Positions 1-9,819 of a DNA stretch of 12,540 nucleotides are shown piece by piece. How positions within the stretch are numbered: the stretch's first letter is position 1; each line of letters begins with the position of its first letter. Source of the DNA: Deltaproteobacteria bacterium (GTDB lineage Bacteria; Bdellovibrionota_F; JAHFAK01); assembly GCA_023250585.1 (NCBI GenBank), contig JAHFAK010000070.1, positions 1 to 12,540 on the forward strand, in the 5' to 3' direction. A model generated the notes under the pieces. The model ran no database searches and was not told where the DNA came from. It saw only the letters and a program-made list of their open reading frames with translations. Made by a program: the position numbers and the translations under genes.

Positions 1-8
1 TATGGAAC

Positions 9-39
9 TGGATCCCGCGGTCAAGCCGCGGGATGACAA
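9..39 (+). repeat. Palindromic repeat, unit 1
   Basis: A 31-nt unit beginning TGGATCCC and ending GGGATGACAA. Inside it ATCCCGCGG (12-20) and CCGCGGGAT (26-34) form a perfect 9-bp stem around the loop TCAAG. A second copy lies in opposite orientation at 57-88 and differs at two positions that pair with each other. From memory it resembles dispersed hairpin repeats of Rickettsiales and other intracellular bacteria; I could not search this. No gene overlaps it. Confidence 0.85.
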
Positions 40-56
40 TTTGAGAGTGTTTCCCG

Positions 57-88
57 TTTGTCATCCCGTGGCTTGACCACGGGATCCA
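57..88 (-). repeat. Palindromic repeat, unit 2 (inverted copy)
   Basis: The reverse complement of this stretch matches unit 1 except that GCGG/CCGC becomes GTGG/CCAC, so the 9-bp stem (63-71 with 77-85, loop CTTGA) is kept by a paired change. Being head to head with unit 1 across 17 nt, the two units could also pair with each other into one stem of about 30 bp. No U-tract follows on either strand, so a standard terminator is not evident. Confidence 0.85.
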
Positions 89-127
89 TCTTCATTTTTC
101 CCATTTAACTGAGCTATTACTTTTACT

Positions 128-159
128 CCTGGATCCAGGGGAACGATAGTTTGAGTAGA
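128..159 (+). repeat. Probable decayed third copy of the palindromic repeat
   Basis: CCTGGATCCAGG (128-139) is a perfect 12-bp palindrome that starts like unit 1 (CTGGATCC). The following GATAGTTTGAGTAG resembles GACAATTTGAGAG, which follows the unit 1 stem. The simplest reading is a copy in the same orientation as unit 1 that has lost its central hairpin. The match is short and could be chance. Confidence 0.45.
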
Positions 160-171
160 GATAAAGGCATA

Positions 172-245
172 TGGCTCCGCAGGGAGTCGAACCCCGGACA
201 CTGCGGATATGAGCCGCATGCTCTAACCACCTGAGCTACGGAGCC
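172..245 (-). tRNA. tRNA-Met, elongator type (anticodon CAT)
   Basis: The minus strand folds into a full cloverleaf: acceptor GGCTCCG/CGGAGCC, D stem GCTC/GAGC, anticodon stem TGCGG/CCGCA with loop CTCATAT (anticodon CAT), five-base variable region and T loop TTCGACT on a stem with one G-T pair. The discriminator is A and no CCA is encoded, so the tail must be added by nucleotidyltransferase. It is not initiator tRNA: position 1 pairs with 72 and the three G-C pairs of the initiator anticodon stem are missing. A CAT anticodon is also used by the lysidine-modified tRNA-Ile2, which I cannot exclude from sequence alone. It lies immediately after the inverted repeat that follows rpoC and is probably co-transcribed with it. 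Confidence 0.93.
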
Positions 246-338
246 AAATCGGTTAGCGGTGTGCGGTTAGAGGTTTTCGTCAGTGAGCGGTCTAAGTTTT
301 CTTACGAAAACCTCTAACCGCACACCGCTAACCGATTT
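246..338. repeat. Perfect 35-bp inverted repeat between rpoC and tRNA-Met
   Basis: The arms 246-280 and 304-338 are exact reverse complements of 35 nt, separated by 23 nt. The outer end of one arm overlaps the rpoC stop codon (337-339) and the other touches the first base of the tRNA (245), so the repeat fills the whole gap. In transcript sense the stem runs straight into the tRNA with no U-run, which argues against a simple intrinsic terminator. The arm contains CGGTTAG twice. The loop (283-303) looks like a degenerate direct copy of 259-280, so the region seems to have grown by duplication and inversion. It would make a very stable RNA hairpin, perhaps protecting the rpoC 3' end or serving as an RNase III site before RNase P trims the tRNA; those roles are inference. 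Confidence 0.95.
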
Positions 339-3300
339 ATGTGGTTTTTTCCACTACGCTTTCTTTGGAACTTTTATCCGATGACAGTGGCATTTCGTAA
401 TCGCCAACCATAGCCTCACGAGCTTGGAAATCATAGTCAATTTTGATCTTCTTATATTCTTCAATACCCGTACCAGCTGGGATAAGGCGACCCATAATAA
501 TATTTTCTTTCAAGCCTCTAAGATAATCAATCTTTCCTAGGATACTCGCTTCAGTGAATACTTTGGTTGTTTCTTGGAAACTCGCTGCAGATATAAAGCT
601 TTCAGTACTGAGAGAAGCTTTAGTAATACCTAAAAGCAATGGTTCTCCAATAGCAGGTTTTTTACCTTCTTTTACTACTCGACGATTTTCTTCTTCAAAA
701 ATGTGTTTTTCCACACTTTCTCCCTCAAGTAAATTGGTATTTCCTGCTTCGTTAATTTTTACTTTTTTGAGCATTTGTCGAACAATAACTTCGATATGTT
801 TATCGTTAATTTTTACACCTTGGAGTCTATATACTTCCTGTACTTCATCAACGAGATACTTAGCTAATTCTTTTTCACCCAACACGCGTAAAATATCATG
901 AGGATTGGAAGATCCATCCATCAAAGGCTCTCCTGCATTTACTCTATCGCCTTCAATAACACTTATATGTTTACCTTTTGGAATCAAGTATTCTTTTGGA
1001 TCTCCAACATCAGGAGTAATAACAATTTTACGTTTACCTTTCGTATCCTTACCGAATGAAACGACTCCATCTATTTCTGAAATCACCGCAACTTCTTTTG
1101 GCTTACGTGCTTCAAACAATTCCGCAACCCGTGGTAATCCTCCGGTAATATCCTTTGTCTTCGTAGTTTCTCGAGGAATCTTTGAAATAACTTCACCTGC
1201 ACTAATCTTCTGATTTTCAGAAGCTACAAGGTTTGCTCCAACAGGAAGAAGATATTTTGCAAACAACTGTTCAGTAATCTTTTTAACTTTACCATGTTCA
1301 TCAACAACGGTAGCAGTAGGACGATAATCACCTTTTTTCGATTCAACAATAACCTTCGTTGCTTTACCGGTAACAATATCGACTTTCTCTGTCATTGTTG
1401 TACCTTCGATAACATCGTGGAATTTTACCGTTCCCTCTACCTGCGTTAAAATAGGCATTGTATAAGGATCCCACTCAGCAAGGAGTTGGCCTTGTTTTAC
1501 CATATCCTCAGCATGAACCTTGAGCGTGGCTCCATAAATAAGAGAATATTTTTCTTTTTCTCTTCCAGAAGCATCAGTTACTGCCATAGCAGCATTACGA
1601 TTCATAACAATCTGCTCGCCCAATCTATTTAAGACATATTTAACACCTAAAAATTTTACCTTACCATCATTACGAGCTTCAAGGGTGCTTTGTTCAACCT
1701 TTCGTGTTGCTGTTCCTCCAATGTGGAACGTTCTCATGGTAAGCTGCGTACCTGGTTCACCAATCGATTGTGCTGCAATAACACCGATAGCTTCACCAAT
1801 GTTAACTTTCTTTCCTCGTCCTAAATCACGGCCATAGCATTCAGCACAAACTCCGAATTTTGACCGACAGGTAAGCACGGATCTAATTTTTACTTTCTCA
1901 ATACCTACATTTTCGATGAGTTTAACTTCATCTTCGCCTAATTCGGTATTCTGTTTTACTAAGGTTTTATCGCTATAAGGGTCTTTCACATCTTCAGCAG
2001 TAACACGACCCAAAATTCTATCTCCAATTGGTTCTATAATTTCTCCACCTTCGACAAGGCTTGCAATGTAAATACCGTCGAGCGAGCCACAATCGTATTC
2101 AACAATAATTGCATCCTGTGCAACGTCAACGAGTCTTCGGGTGAGATACCCTGAATTTGCTGTCTTGAGCGCTGTATCAGCCAAACCTTTACGAGCTCCG
2201 TGAGTAGAAATGAAATACTGTAAAACCGTAAGACCTTCTCTAAAATTAGCGGTAATCGGTGTCTCAATAATTTCACCTGATGGTTTTGCCATCAAACCTC
2301 TCATCCCCGCAAGCTGACGTATCTGTGCAGCACTTCCTCGTGCACCAGAATCAGCCATCATATAAATTGAATTGAAACTCGATACACGTTTTACTTCACC
2401 ATTAATGATTACTTCTTCTTCTCCGAGTTCCTTCATCATCGCATTGGCAATACTATCCCCGACTTGCGCCCACACATCGACTACTTTATTATATCGTTCT
2501 CCATCGGTAATAAGACCATCGCGATATTGTCTATACACTTCAGCAATTTCTTTATCGGCTTGTTTTAAAAAATCTTCCTTACTTTTTGGTATTTTCATAT
2601 CGTCGATACAAATAGAAATTCCTGCATATGTAGCATACTTATATCCCAAACTTCGAAGTTTATCTGACAATATTACGGTTTCTTTTGTTCCTACTTCTCT
2701 AAATGATTTATTAATCAAATTTGCTAATTCTTTTTTATCCATAACGGTGTTAATGGATTCAAAAGAAATTTGTTTGGGAATTATTTCATAGAAAAAAATA
2801 CGTCCTACGGTCGTTTCGGTAATCTTCCCCTTGAGTCGCACTCGAATACCTGCGTGTAACTCAACCGCACCAGAATCATATGCTATACGGACTTCATCTA
2901 TATTTGAGAAGAGTTTTCCTTCACCTCGCGCAAATTCTCGTTTTCTCGTCAAATAATATAATCCCAAAACAATATCCTGAGTTGGCATAATAATTGGCTT
3001 ACCATGCGCAGGTGAAAGAATATTATTTGTAGAAAGCATAATCGCACGTGATTCAATTTGAGCTTCAATTGATAAGGGAACATGCACTGCCATTTGGTCT
3101 CCGTCGAAGTCTGCGTTGAACGCAAAACAAACAAGAGGATGAAGGCGAATTGCTTTTCCTTCGATGAGCACAGGTTCAAATGCTTGAATACCTAATCGGT
3201 GAAGTGTAGGAGCACGGTTTAAGAGAACAGGATGCTCCCTCGTTACTTCTTCAAGAATATCCCATACAATATTGTCTCCACCTTCAACCATTTTCTTTGC

Positions 3301-4515
3301 GCTTTTAATAGTCGTAACTAATCCACGTTCCTCAAGTTTATTATAGATAAATGGTTTAAAGAGCTCTAATGCCATTTCTTTTGGAAGACCGCACTGATGA
3401 AGTTTAAGCTCAGGACCAATAACAATAACTGATCGACCTGAATAATCAACGCGTTTTCCTAAAAGATTTTGTCGGAAGCGACCCTGCTTTCCTTTGAGCA
3501 TATCGCTTAAGGATTTTAATGGACGCTTATTCGATCCCATAATAACTTTACCGCCTCGACCATTATCAAAGAGTGCATCACATGCTTCTTGTAACATTCG
3601 TTTTTCGTTACGAATAATAATCTCAGGTGCATTAAGTTCCAGAAGACGCTTTAATCTATTATTTCGGTTAATTACTCTTCTATAAAGATCATTCAAATCG
3701 CTTGAAGCAAATCGTCCTCCTTCGAGAGGAACAAGCGGGCGTAAATCTGGAGGAATAATCGGAACAACAGTGAGAATCATATCATGAGGTTTATTGCCTG
3801 AATCTTTAAATGATTCTACTATACGTAATCTTTTAATAATTTTTTTTCGTTTTACCTCAGAAGTAGCTTCATGGAGTTCTTCTCGTAGCGTGGTAGCTAA
3901 TTCTGGAAGATCCAATTGTTCAAGTAGCTTTCTAATTGCCGCAGCTCCCATTCCCGCTTCGAACTTAGCTCCAAATTCATCGAGAGCTTCTTGATACTGT
4001 TCTTCAGTAAGGAGTTGTCCATCTTTTAAATCAGAATCTCCTCCTTCAGTAACAATATAACTCTCATAGTATAAAACGCTTTCAATACTCTTTAACGTCA
4101 AATCAAGAATAGTAGCAATTCGAGAAGGTAAACTCTTTAAATACCAAATATGCGCTACAGGAGATGCTAATTCAATATGTCCCATTCGTTCACGGCGAAC
4201 TTTTGATTGAATTACTTCAACGCCACATTTTTCGCAGATAACTCCTCGATGTTTCATTCTTTTGTATTTTCCGCAATTGCATTCATAATCCTTCACAGGA
4301 CCAAAAATCTTTGCACAAAAGAGTCCATCACGTTCAGGCTTAAATGTTCTATAATTAATAGTCTCAGGTTTTTTTACTTCACCATGAGACCATTCTTTAA
4401 TTAAGTCACGTGAAGCGATTGAAACACGTAAGGCACTAAAAGTTTCAGGATTAACAGGTTTTTCAAAAATATTATACGCTTCTTCTAATTTTGTCGGTCG
4501 TTTCTGTTTTTCCAA
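337..4515 (-). CDS. rpoC: DNA-directed RNA polymerase subunit beta'
   Basis: The largest subunit of RNA polymerase, which with beta forms the active-site cleft. It has 1392 residues, the usual length for Gram-negative bacteria. The N-terminal zinc-binding cysteines are C79, C81, C94 and C97. The catalytic motif NADFDGDQM lies at about 467-475, with the three magnesium-binding aspartates at 469, 471 and 473. The second zinc site is C809, C883, C890 and C893. The bridge helix and trigger loop follow ([29 protein letters not shown]). The trigger loop is interrupted by an insertion of about 180 residues (roughly 935-1118) before [17 protein letters not shown], matching the SI3 insert of Gram-negative beta'. 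The C-terminus has the usual [20 protein letters not shown] block. The start is TTG, chosen because a perfect AGGAGG lies 5 nt upstream and the N-terminus aligns with the family. It follows rpoB by 9 nt, which suggests translational coupling. Confidence 0.99.
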   Translation of the reverse strand: MEKQKRPTKLEEAYNIFEKPVNPETFSALRVSIASRDLIKEWSHGEVKKPETINYRTFKPERDGLFCAKIFGPVKDYECNCGKYKRMKHRGVICEKCGVEVIQSKVRRERMGHIELASPVAHIWYLKSLPSRIATILDLTLKSIESVLYYESYIVTEGGDSDLKDGQLLTEEQYQEALDEFGAKFEAGMGAAAIRKLLEQLDLPELATTLREELHEATSEVKRKKIIKRLRIVESFKDSGNKPHDMILTVVPIIPPDLRPLVPLEGGRFASSDLNDLYRRVINRNNRLKRLLELNAPEIIIRNEKRMLQEACDALFDNGRGGKVIMGSNKRPLKSLSDMLKGKQGRFRQNLLGKRVDYSGRSVIVIGPELKLHQCGLPKEMALELFKPFIYNKLEERGLVTTIKSAKKMVEGGDNIVWDILEEVTREHPVLLNRAPTLHRLGIQAFEPVLIEGKAIRLHPLVCFAFNADFDGDQMAVHVPLSIEAQIESRAIMLSTNNILSPAHGKPIIMPTQDIVLGLYYLTRKREFARGEGKLFSNIDEVRIAYDSGAVELHAGIRVRLKGKITETTVGRIFFYEIIPKQISFESINTVMDKKELANLINKSFREVGTKETVILSDKLRSLGYKYATYAGISICIDDMKIPKSKEDFLKQADKEIAEVYRQYRDGLITDGERYNKVVDVWAQVGDSIANAMMKELGEEEVIINGEVKRVSSFNSIYMMADSGARGSAAQIRQLAGMRGLMAKPSGEIIETPITANFREGLTVLQYFISTHGARKGLADTALKTANSGYLTRRLVDVAQDAIIVEYDCGSLDGIYIASLVEGGEIIEPIGDRILGRVTAEDVKDPYSDKTLVKQNTELGEDEVKLIENVGIEKVKIRSVLTCRSKFGVCAECYGRDLGRGKKVNIGEAIGVIAAQSIGEPGTQLTMRTFHIGGTATRKVEQSTLEARNDGKVKFLGVKYVLNRLGEQIVMNRNAAMAVTDASGREKEKYSLIYGATLKVHAEDMVKQGQLLAEWDPYTMPILTQVEGTVKFHDVIEGTTMTEKVDIVTGKATKVIVESKKGDYRPTATVVDEHGKVKKITEQLFAKYLLPVGANLVASENQKISAGEVISKIPRETTKTKDITGGLPRVAELFEARKPKEVAVISEIDGVVSFGKDTKGKRKIVITPDVGDPKEYLIPKGKHISVIEGDRVNAGEPLMDGSSNPHDILRVLGEKELAKYLVDEVQEVYRLQGVKINDKHIEVIVRQMLKKVKINEAGNTNLLEGESVEKHIFEEENRRVVKEGKKPAIGEPLLLGITKASLSTESFISAASFQETTKVFTEASILGKIDYLRGLKENIIMGRLIPAGTGIEEYKKIKIDYDFQAREAMVGDYEMPLSSDKSSKESVVEKTT

Positions 4516-4520
4516 AATTA

Positions 4521-4526
4521 CCTCCT
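4521..4526 (-). promoter_or_regulatory. Shine-Dalgarno of rpoC, overlapping the rpoB stop
   Basis: The minus strand reads TAGGAGG, where TAG is the rpoB stop codon (4525-4527) and AGGAGG is the ribosome binding site. The TTG start of rpoC follows after 5 nt. This decides the unusual start codon and means ribosomes finishing rpoB end on the site that starts rpoC. Confidence 0.85.
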
Positions 4527-7500
4527 AATGGACTTTTTCATCTTTTTTAAGCATTTCCACATTGAGCCCTAATCCTTTTAATTCTTTAATTAAAACATTA
4601 AAAGATTCAGGTAAACCGATTGTTACATCAGTTTCTCCTTTAACAATAGCTTCATATGTTCTCGTTCGACCATAAATATCGTCTGATTTTACGGTCAAGA
4701 ACTCCTGTAATGCATATGCAGCACCATAAGCTTCGAGCGCCCACACTTCCATTTCTCCCAGTCGCTGACCACCGAATTGAGCTTTACCTCCAAGTGGTTG
4801 CTGGGTTACTAAGGAGTATGGTCCAATTGAACGTGCATGAATTTTATCTTCAACAAGGTGATGTAATTTTAATATGTACATTACTCCAACGGTTACATTA
4901 TTAGCGAATTTTGTCCCCATTCGGCCATCAAATAATATCAATTGTCCACGAGATGGAAAGCCAGCTTCTTTAAACATATCTTTAATGTCATCTTCTCGTG
5001 CGCCATCAAATACAGGTGTATCCAAGAAAACTCCTCGCTTGGCCAATTTTCGAGCAAGGACATACACTTCTTCTTGGCTTAATGAATGGAGTAATTTTTT
5101 AATATGAGTATTATCTCCATATAATTGAGCGATATGATTTCGTAGAGAAGTAACGCCTTCTTTTTCATTTAAAAGAAGATTTAGTTTTGCCGCTATACCT
5201 TTTGCAGCCCATCCCAAATGAGCTTCAAGAATTTGTCCAACATTCATTCGGGAAGGTACACCGAGTGGATTGAGAACAATATCTACAGACGTGCCATCTT
5301 CCATATATGGCATATCTTCTTCAGGGAGAATCTTCGAAACTACTCCTTTATTACCGTGACGACCAGCCATTTTGTCGCCAACATTAAGCTTTCTCTTTGT
5401 TGCGATATAAACCTTGACCATCTTCACAACTCCAGGAGGGAGTTCATCGCCACGTTTTATTCTATCGATCTTTTCACTAAAGATCATTTTTACCATATCA
5501 ACTTGTTCGTTCATCGTAATAAGAATGGTATTTATTTCTCGTTCAACAGATTCTCCACTCTTCAGAGAAATATCAGTATAAAGCTGAGGGTCAATAGCAT
5601 CAAGAATACTCGCAGTTAGTTTCGTGTTTTTTGCTATAAGTTTCTTATTTCCACTTGAGTCAGTAAGCGGCGCAGCAGTCGTTTTACCAAGCAATACCTT
5701 TCTAATTTTCTGATAGGTATTATCTCTAATAACTTTTATTTCATCTTGCTGATCCTTAAGTAAACGAGCCATCATTTCATCATCTTCTTTTTTGGTGCGG
5801 TCATCTTTATCTACACCTTCTCGAGAAAACACACGTGCTCCAATAATAGTTCCTGTAACTCCTGGAGTTACTCGTAATGAAGTGTCTTTCACGTCTCCAG
5901 CCTTTTCACCAAAAATTGCCCGCAATAATTTTTCTTCAGGAGAAAGTTGCGTTTCACCCTTAGGAGTAATTTTACCAACAACAATATCTCCGGGTTTTAC
6001 TAATGCACCTATTCGAATGATTCCGGCTTCATCGAGATTAGCCAAGGCTTCTTCATTAACATTCGGAATATCTCGTGTGATTTCTTCCTTACCTAACTTC
6101 GTATCCCGTGCAACACACTCAAATTCTTCAATATGAACTGAAGTATAGATATCATCTTTGACTAATTTCTCACTAACTAGAATTGAGTCTTCAAAGTTAT
6201 AACCTCCCCAAGGCATAATTGCTACAACGACATTTTGCCCTAACGATAACTCCCCGAGACTCGTTGAACTTCCATCGGCAAGAACCTGGCCCTTTACAAC
6301 TTTGTCACCTAGATCAACAATAGGTCGCTGATTAAGACAAGTACTCTGATTAGATTTTTTGTATTTAGTGAGATTATAAATATCAATATCATGGCCATCT
6401 GTTTTTTCGTCTCTTTTTATAACTATTCTCGTCGCGTCAACACTATCAATAACTCCAGCTGCCTTGGCAAGAATAGTTACTCCAGAATCTTGTGCAACTT
6501 TACCTTCTATTCCAGTACCAACGATAGGTGCAACTGGTTTTAAAAGTGGCACCGCTTGCCGTTGCATGTTTGATCCCATGAGCGCTCTATTTGCATCATC
6601 GTTTTCTAAGAAAGGAATAAGGGAAGCAGCAACACTCACGAGTTGATTTGGAGAAACGTCCATATAATTTACTTCAGCAGGGCCCACAATAACAAATTCT
6701 CCACCCTTACGAGCAGAAACAGATTTATTAATAAACTTACCCTTTGGATCCAATGGAGCATTGGCTTGAGCTATAATATATCTTTCTTCCTCTAGAGCGG
6801 ATAAATATTCAACATCTTTTGAAGCAATTCCATTGTCTACTTTCCGATAGGGTGTTTCAATGAAGCCAAATTCATCTACTTTTGCAAATGTGCTGAGAGA
6901 TGCAATAAGACCAATGTTTGGACCTTCAGGAGTTTCAATAGGACACATTCTTCCATAGTGAGTAGGATGAACATCTCGAACTTCAAATCCTGCGCGGTCT
7001 CTGGTCATTCCCCCTGGTCCTAAGGCACTGAGCCTTCGTTTATGGGTTACTTCAGAAAGAGGATTTGTCTGATCCATAAATTGAGAAAGTTGACCACTAC
7101 CAAAAAATTCTTTCAGCACTGCAGAGACTGGTTTTGCATTCACGAGCTCATGTGGCATAAGTGTCTCAACTTCCTGTAAGCTCATTCTCTCTTTAATCGC
7201 ACGTTCCATCCGTACGAGACCAATACGGTATTGGTTTTCAACTAATTCACCGACTGATCGTACGCGACGATTACCAAGATGATCGATATCATCAACTTCT
7301 TTAGTTCCATTTTTTAAATCAATAAGATATCGAACAACTTCAAGAATATCTTCCTTTCGTAATGTCTGATAATCGAGCGGAATATCATTAAAATTGAATT
7401 TGAAATTAATTTTAAGTCGTCCAACTCGAGAAAGATCATAACGAACAGGATTGAAAAACAGATTATTAAAATAGGTTGTAGCGCTATCAACTGAAGGCGG

Positions 7501-8646
7501 ATCACCAGGTCGCATTCTTTTGTAAATTTCCAGTAATGCCTCTTCATGATTTTTTACTTTATCGATAAGCAGTGTTTCGCGAAGTGAAGCATCGATATTA
7601 AAATTGTCTATATATAACATATCGAATTCTTTGAGTCCTGCTTTTTGAATTTCTTCAAGTTTTTCAAAAGTAATTTCTTCATTACAACGAACGATAACGT
7701 CTCCTGTTTTTGGATTCGTAATATCATTTGAAGCTATTCCACCAATTATATTTTCTTCAGTGATTTGTATTTCTTTTATTTTAGCTTGCAGTAACTTCTT
7801 AAGAGAAAATTTTGTAAATTTTCTATCTTTTTTCAGAAGGATTTCGCCAGTCGTTGGATGCTTAATATTATAGGGGTTCTTTTGGCCTGAGAGTAAATCA
7901 GGATCTGTACTTACAAAAAACGTTTTATCTTTTATTTTGATATGCTCAGATTTATAAAAATAATTTAAAAGTTCTTTTTCAGAAAATCCAAGCGCTTTAA
8001 GAAGAATTGTTGCAGGAATTTTTCGTCTTTTATCAATTCTTACATAGAGAATATCTTTATGATCAAATTCAAAATCGAGCCATGATCCTCGATAAGGAAT
8101 AACACGACCAAAATAAAGAACTTTGCCGCTTGAGTGTGTCTTTCCTTGATCATGATCAAAAAAAACACCCGGCGATCTCTGAAGTTGACTTACAACAACA
8201 CGCTCAGTTCCATTAATTACAAACGTTCCTTCATCAGTCATTAAGGGAATTTCACCAAAATAAATTTCTTGTTCTTTAATGTCACGGATTGACTTTGCTC
8301 CCGTAATTTCATCAACATCCCAAATAACCAGACGAACAACAACACGGATAGGAGCAGAATACGTCATCCCACGTTCTTTGCATTCATTGACATCATACTT
8401 TGGCGCATCAAAAGAATAACTTACAAATTCAAGTGAGGCGGTACCACTAAAATCAGAAATTGGAAATACACTGGCAAATACTTTCTGTAACCCTATAGCT
8501 TGACGCGCTTCAGGTTTAATATTTTTTTGCAAAAAGCTTGCATACGATTCAATTTGAACTTCAATAAGATTAGGAATATCAATGATTTTATCTATTTTTG
8601 CAAAACTCTTCCTTGTCCTTAGAACTTCTGTTATTCCCGCACTCAT
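4525..8646 (-). CDS. rpoB: DNA-directed RNA polymerase subunit beta
   Basis: The second-largest subunit of RNA polymerase, 1373 residues from the chosen start. The rifampicin region begins [13 protein letters not shown] at residue 514; against E. coli as I remember it, the main contact residues (Q513, D516, H526, R529, S531, L533 and I572 in E. coli numbers) are kept, while S509 is G and N518 is T. The motif [10 protein letters not shown] carries K1100, with K1092 eight residues before it, matching the two active-site lysines. An acidic and charged segment ahead of these lysines ([18 protein letters not shown] and onward) corresponds to the second lineage-specific insert. The end, [19 protein letters not shown], is canonical. 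I chose ATG at 8646 because GGGAG lies 5 nt upstream and the N-terminus fits the family; an upstream GTG at 8670 would add eight residues inside the intergenic palindrome. Text similarity is highest to deltaproteobacterial RpoB, from memory. Confidence 0.99.
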   Translation of the reverse strand: MSAGITEVLRTRKSFAKIDKIIDIPNLIEVQIESYASFLQKNIKPEARQAIGLQKVFASVFPISDFSGTASLEFVSYSFDAPKYDVNECKERGMTYSAPIRVVVRLVIWDVDEITGAKSIRDIKEQEIYFGEIPLMTDEGTFVINGTERVVVSQLQRSPGVFFDHDQGKTHSSGKVLYFGRVIPYRGSWLDFEFDHKDILYVRIDKRRKIPATILLKALGFSEKELLNYFYKSEHIKIKDKTFFVSTDPDLLSGQKNPYNIKHPTTGEILLKKDRKFTKFSLKKLLQAKIKEIQITEENIIGGIASNDITNPKTGDVIVRCNEEITFEKLEEIQKAGLKEFDMLYIDNFNIDASLRETLLIDKVKNHEEALLEIYKRMRPGDPPSVDSATTYFNNLFFNPVRYDLSRVGRLKINFKFNFNDIPLDYQTLRKEDILEVVRYLIDLKNGTKEVDDIDHLGNRRVRSVGELVENQYRIGLVRMERAIKERMSLQEVETLMPHELVNAKPVSAVLKEFFGSGQLSQFMDQTNPLSEVTHKRRLSALGPGGMTRDRAGFEVRDVHPTHYGRMCPIETPEGPNIGLIASLSTFAKVDEFGFIETPYRKVDNGIASKDVEYLSALEEERYIIAQANAPLDPKGKFINKSVSARKGGEFVIVGPAEVNYMDVSPNQLVSVAASLIPFLENDDANRALMGSNMQRQAVPLLKPVAPIVGTGIEGKVAQDSGVTILAKAAGVIDSVDATRIVIKRDEKTDGHDIDIYNLTKYKKSNQSTCLNQRPIVDLGDKVVKGQVLADGSSTSLGELSLGQNVVVAIMPWGGYNFEDSILVSEKLVKDDIYTSVHIEEFECVARDTKLGKEEITRDIPNVNEEALANLDEAGIIRIGALVKPGDIVVGKITPKGETQLSPEEKLLRAIFGEKAGDVKDTSLRVTPGVTGTIIGARVFSREGVDKDDRTKKEDDEMMARLLKDQQDEIKVIRDNTYQKIRKVLLGKTTAAPLTDSSGNKKLIAKNTKLTASILDAIDPQLYTDISLKSGESVEREINTILITMNEQVDMVKMIFSEKIDRIKRGDELPPGVVKMVKVYIATKRKLNVGDKMAGRHGNKGVVSKILPEEDMPYMEDGTSVDIVLNPLGVPSRMNVGQILEAHLGWAAKGIAAKLNLLLNEKEGVTSLRNHIAQLYGDNTHIKKLLHSLSQEEVYVLARKLAKRGVFLDTPVFDGAREDDIKDMFKEAGFPSRGQLILFDGRMGTKFANNVTVGVMYILKLHHLVEDKIHARSIGPYSLVTQQPLGGKAQFGGQRLGEMEVWALEAYGAAYALQEFLTVKSDDIYGRTRTYEAIVKGETDVTIGLPESFNVLIKELKGLGLNVEMLKKDEKVH

Positions 8647-8660
8647 AGACTCTCCCTTTA

Positions 8661-8783
8661 TACACAACACCAGAACTTCGTATACCTATGTTGCTCTTTC
8701 ATCTCGTCGCTGCAGCGTACTAATGTATACGCCTCACTCCTCGATTTTGGAACGACTGGATCTACTCATTCTGGAGTTGTGTA
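8661..8783. repeat. Long imperfect palindrome in the rplL-rpoB gap (element A)
   Basis: The outer arms 8661-8675 and 8769-8783 pair at 14 of 15 positions. At the centre (8716-8735) lies CGTACTAATGTATACGCCTC, whose GCGTA/TACGC (8715-8719 with 8728-8732) forms an apical stem. The segments between pair poorly. A second pairing, CGTATAC (8679-8685) with GTATACG (8725-8731), competes with the apical stem. The central 20 nt match the centre of the secE-nusG palindrome at 16 of 20 positions. The outer stem ends about 5 nt before the rpoB Shine-Dalgarno. In E. coli the same gap carries an attenuator and an RNase III site, so a similar role is possible; there is no U-run to mark a terminator. Confidence 0.75.
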
Positions 8784-8811
8784 CCAGATTACTTATGTCG
8801 TTTTATATAAT

Positions 8812-9204
8812 TTATTTCAGTTCTACTTTAGCGCCAGCTTCTTCTAATTGCTTCTTCATTTTCTCAGCTTCTTCTTTTGGAACAGCTTCCTTGAGAACTT
8901 TTGGAGCATTATCAACGAGATCTTTCGCGTCTTTTAAGCTTAAACTCGTAAGAGCCCGCACTACTTTAATAACTTGAATTTTTTGTTCTCCTGAGCTTAC
9001 AAGATGAACAGCAAAGTCAGTCTTTTCTTCAACTGGTCCAGCAGCAGCTCCTGCAGCTGCTGGCATTGCTGCCCCAGCAAAAACAGGCGCAGCAGAGCTT
9101 ACACCAAATTTTGTTTCTAATTCTTTAATTAATTGAGATAACTCCAGTACTGACATTTTTTCAATAAATGAAACAACATCTGCTTTTGTTATGTTTTCTG
9201 ACAT
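8812..9204 (-). CDS. rplL: 50S ribosomal protein L7/L12
   Basis: The stalk protein of the large subunit, present in several dimers, which recruits and stimulates the translation GTPases. It has 130 residues. The N-terminal dimerisation part (about 1-32) binds L10; an Ala/Gly/Pro-rich hinge (about 36-57) follows; the C-terminal factor-binding domain holds the conserved block [20 protein letters not shown] and ends [14 protein letters not shown]. The start is ATG at 9204, with GGAGG 7 nt upstream; the TTG twelve bases earlier lies in that Shine-Dalgarno and is not a credible start. It sits 56 nt after rplJ, and a 165-nt gap with a palindrome separates it from rpoB. Confidence 0.98.
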   Translation of the reverse strand: MSENITKADVVSFIEKMSVLELSQLIKELETKFGVSSAAPVFAGAAMPAAAGAAAGPVEEKTDFAVHLVSSGEQKIQVIKVVRALTSLSLKDAKDLVDNAPKVLKEAVPKEEAEKMKKQLEEAGAKVELK

Positions 9205-9222
9205 ACGAACCTCCAATGAGTA

Positions 9223-9251
9223 GAACTTTCGAGATAATTCACCTAAAGTTC
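9223..9251. repeat. Small inverted repeat in the rplJ-rplL gap
   Basis: GAACTTT (9223-9229) and AAAGTTC (9245-9251) can form a 7-bp stem with a 15-nt loop in the transcript, ending a short way before the rplL Shine-Dalgarno. It might tune the high L7/L12 output or stabilise the message, but a stem this short may be chance. Confidence 0.4.
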
Positions 9252-9260
9252 CGAGTAATA

Positions 9261-9788
9261 TTATTTATTCTTCTCCTTCATGTCCTGAACGGCAGTTAAG
9301 GCATATAACAGCTTTCGTGGTATTCCAGCAAGTACATTCACAAAATTACTGATTGGAGCATTAAATGTGCCCAGCAATCGAGCGAGCAATACTTCACGAG
9401 AAGGAAGCTCTGCTAATGCTTTAACTTCATTAAAGGACAAAACCTTATCTTCTAAAAATCCAGCTTTAATCTTAATTTTTTGATTTTCCCGAACATAATT
9501 ATAAAGTACGCGAGCTGGATCTATTATTGAATCCAAACTATATCCAATAGCAGTAGAACCTTCGAAATAAGCGGACAGCCCTTCTGCTTTACTTCCCTTT
9601 AGCGCCTTTTTTGCCAAAGTGTTTTTAATAACTTTAAATTTAACGTGGTTAGTCCGCGCTGTTTTGCGTAATACATCAACCTCAGAAACTTTGATGCCCG
9701 TAAAATCAATAAGAACAGCAGATTTCATGTTGCTAAAATCATTAACCTGACTATTAATAATCTGACTTTTTTTCTCTTTCGTAATCAA
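9261..9788 (-). CDS. rplJ: 50S ribosomal protein L10
   Basis: The base of the ribosomal stalk: it binds 23S rRNA beside L11 and holds the L7/L12 dimers on its C-terminal helix. It has 175 residues, slightly longer than E. coli L10. The N-terminal half shows the family pattern, with [17 protein letters not shown] and [13 protein letters not shown] near residues 29-67, and the C-terminal stalk helix runs from about [20 protein letters not shown] to the end. The start is TTG, chosen because AAGGAG (9796-9801) lies 7 nt upstream and no ATG or GTG fits. Only 31 nt separate it from rplA, leaving no room for the long structured L10-binding leader found before rplJ in E. coli. Confidence 0.97.
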   Translation of the reverse strand: MITKEKKSQIINSQVNDFSNMKSAVLIDFTGIKVSEVDVLRKTARTNHVKFKVIKNTLAKKALKGSKAEGLSAYFEGSTAIGYSLDSIIDPARVLYNYVRENQKIKIKAGFLEDKVLSFNEVKALAELPSREVLLARLLGTFNAPISNFVNVLAGIPRKLLYALTAVQDMKEKNK

Positions 9789-9819
9789 TGGTCGTCTCCT
9801 TCAATTAGATACAATTTTC

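Noticed and set aside
9-88. A small CRISPR array
   Set aside because: There are only two units, in opposite orientation, separated by 17 nt, with no third regular repeat and no cas genes in the window.
172-245. Initiator tRNA-fMet
   Set aside because: The first acceptor pair is G-C and the anticodon stem lacks the three G-C pairs typical of initiators, so it is an elongator Met or possibly Ile2.
246-338. The 35-bp hairpin as an intrinsic terminator of the rpoBC transcript
   Set aside because: In transcript sense the stem is followed immediately by the tRNA with no run of U, and the stem is far longer than usual. A processing or selfish-element reading fits better, although some termination cannot be excluded.
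2372-2791. A 139-codon open frame on the plus strand within rpoC, and other plus-strand frames across rpoB and rpoC
   Set aside because: They are antisense shadows of highly conserved RNA polymerase genes, rich in Ser, Ile and Thr with no recognisable domain or plausible start site.
8647-8670. An upstream GTG start for rpoB adding eight residues
   Set aside because: The ATG at 8646 has GGGAG at good spacing and gives the usual N-terminus; the upstream start would lie inside the palindrome arm with no binding site.
9205-9216. An upstream TTG start for rplL
   Set aside because: The TTG is part of the TTGGAGG Shine-Dalgarno for the ATG at 9204, and L7/L12 normally starts MSxNITK-like as seen from that ATG.
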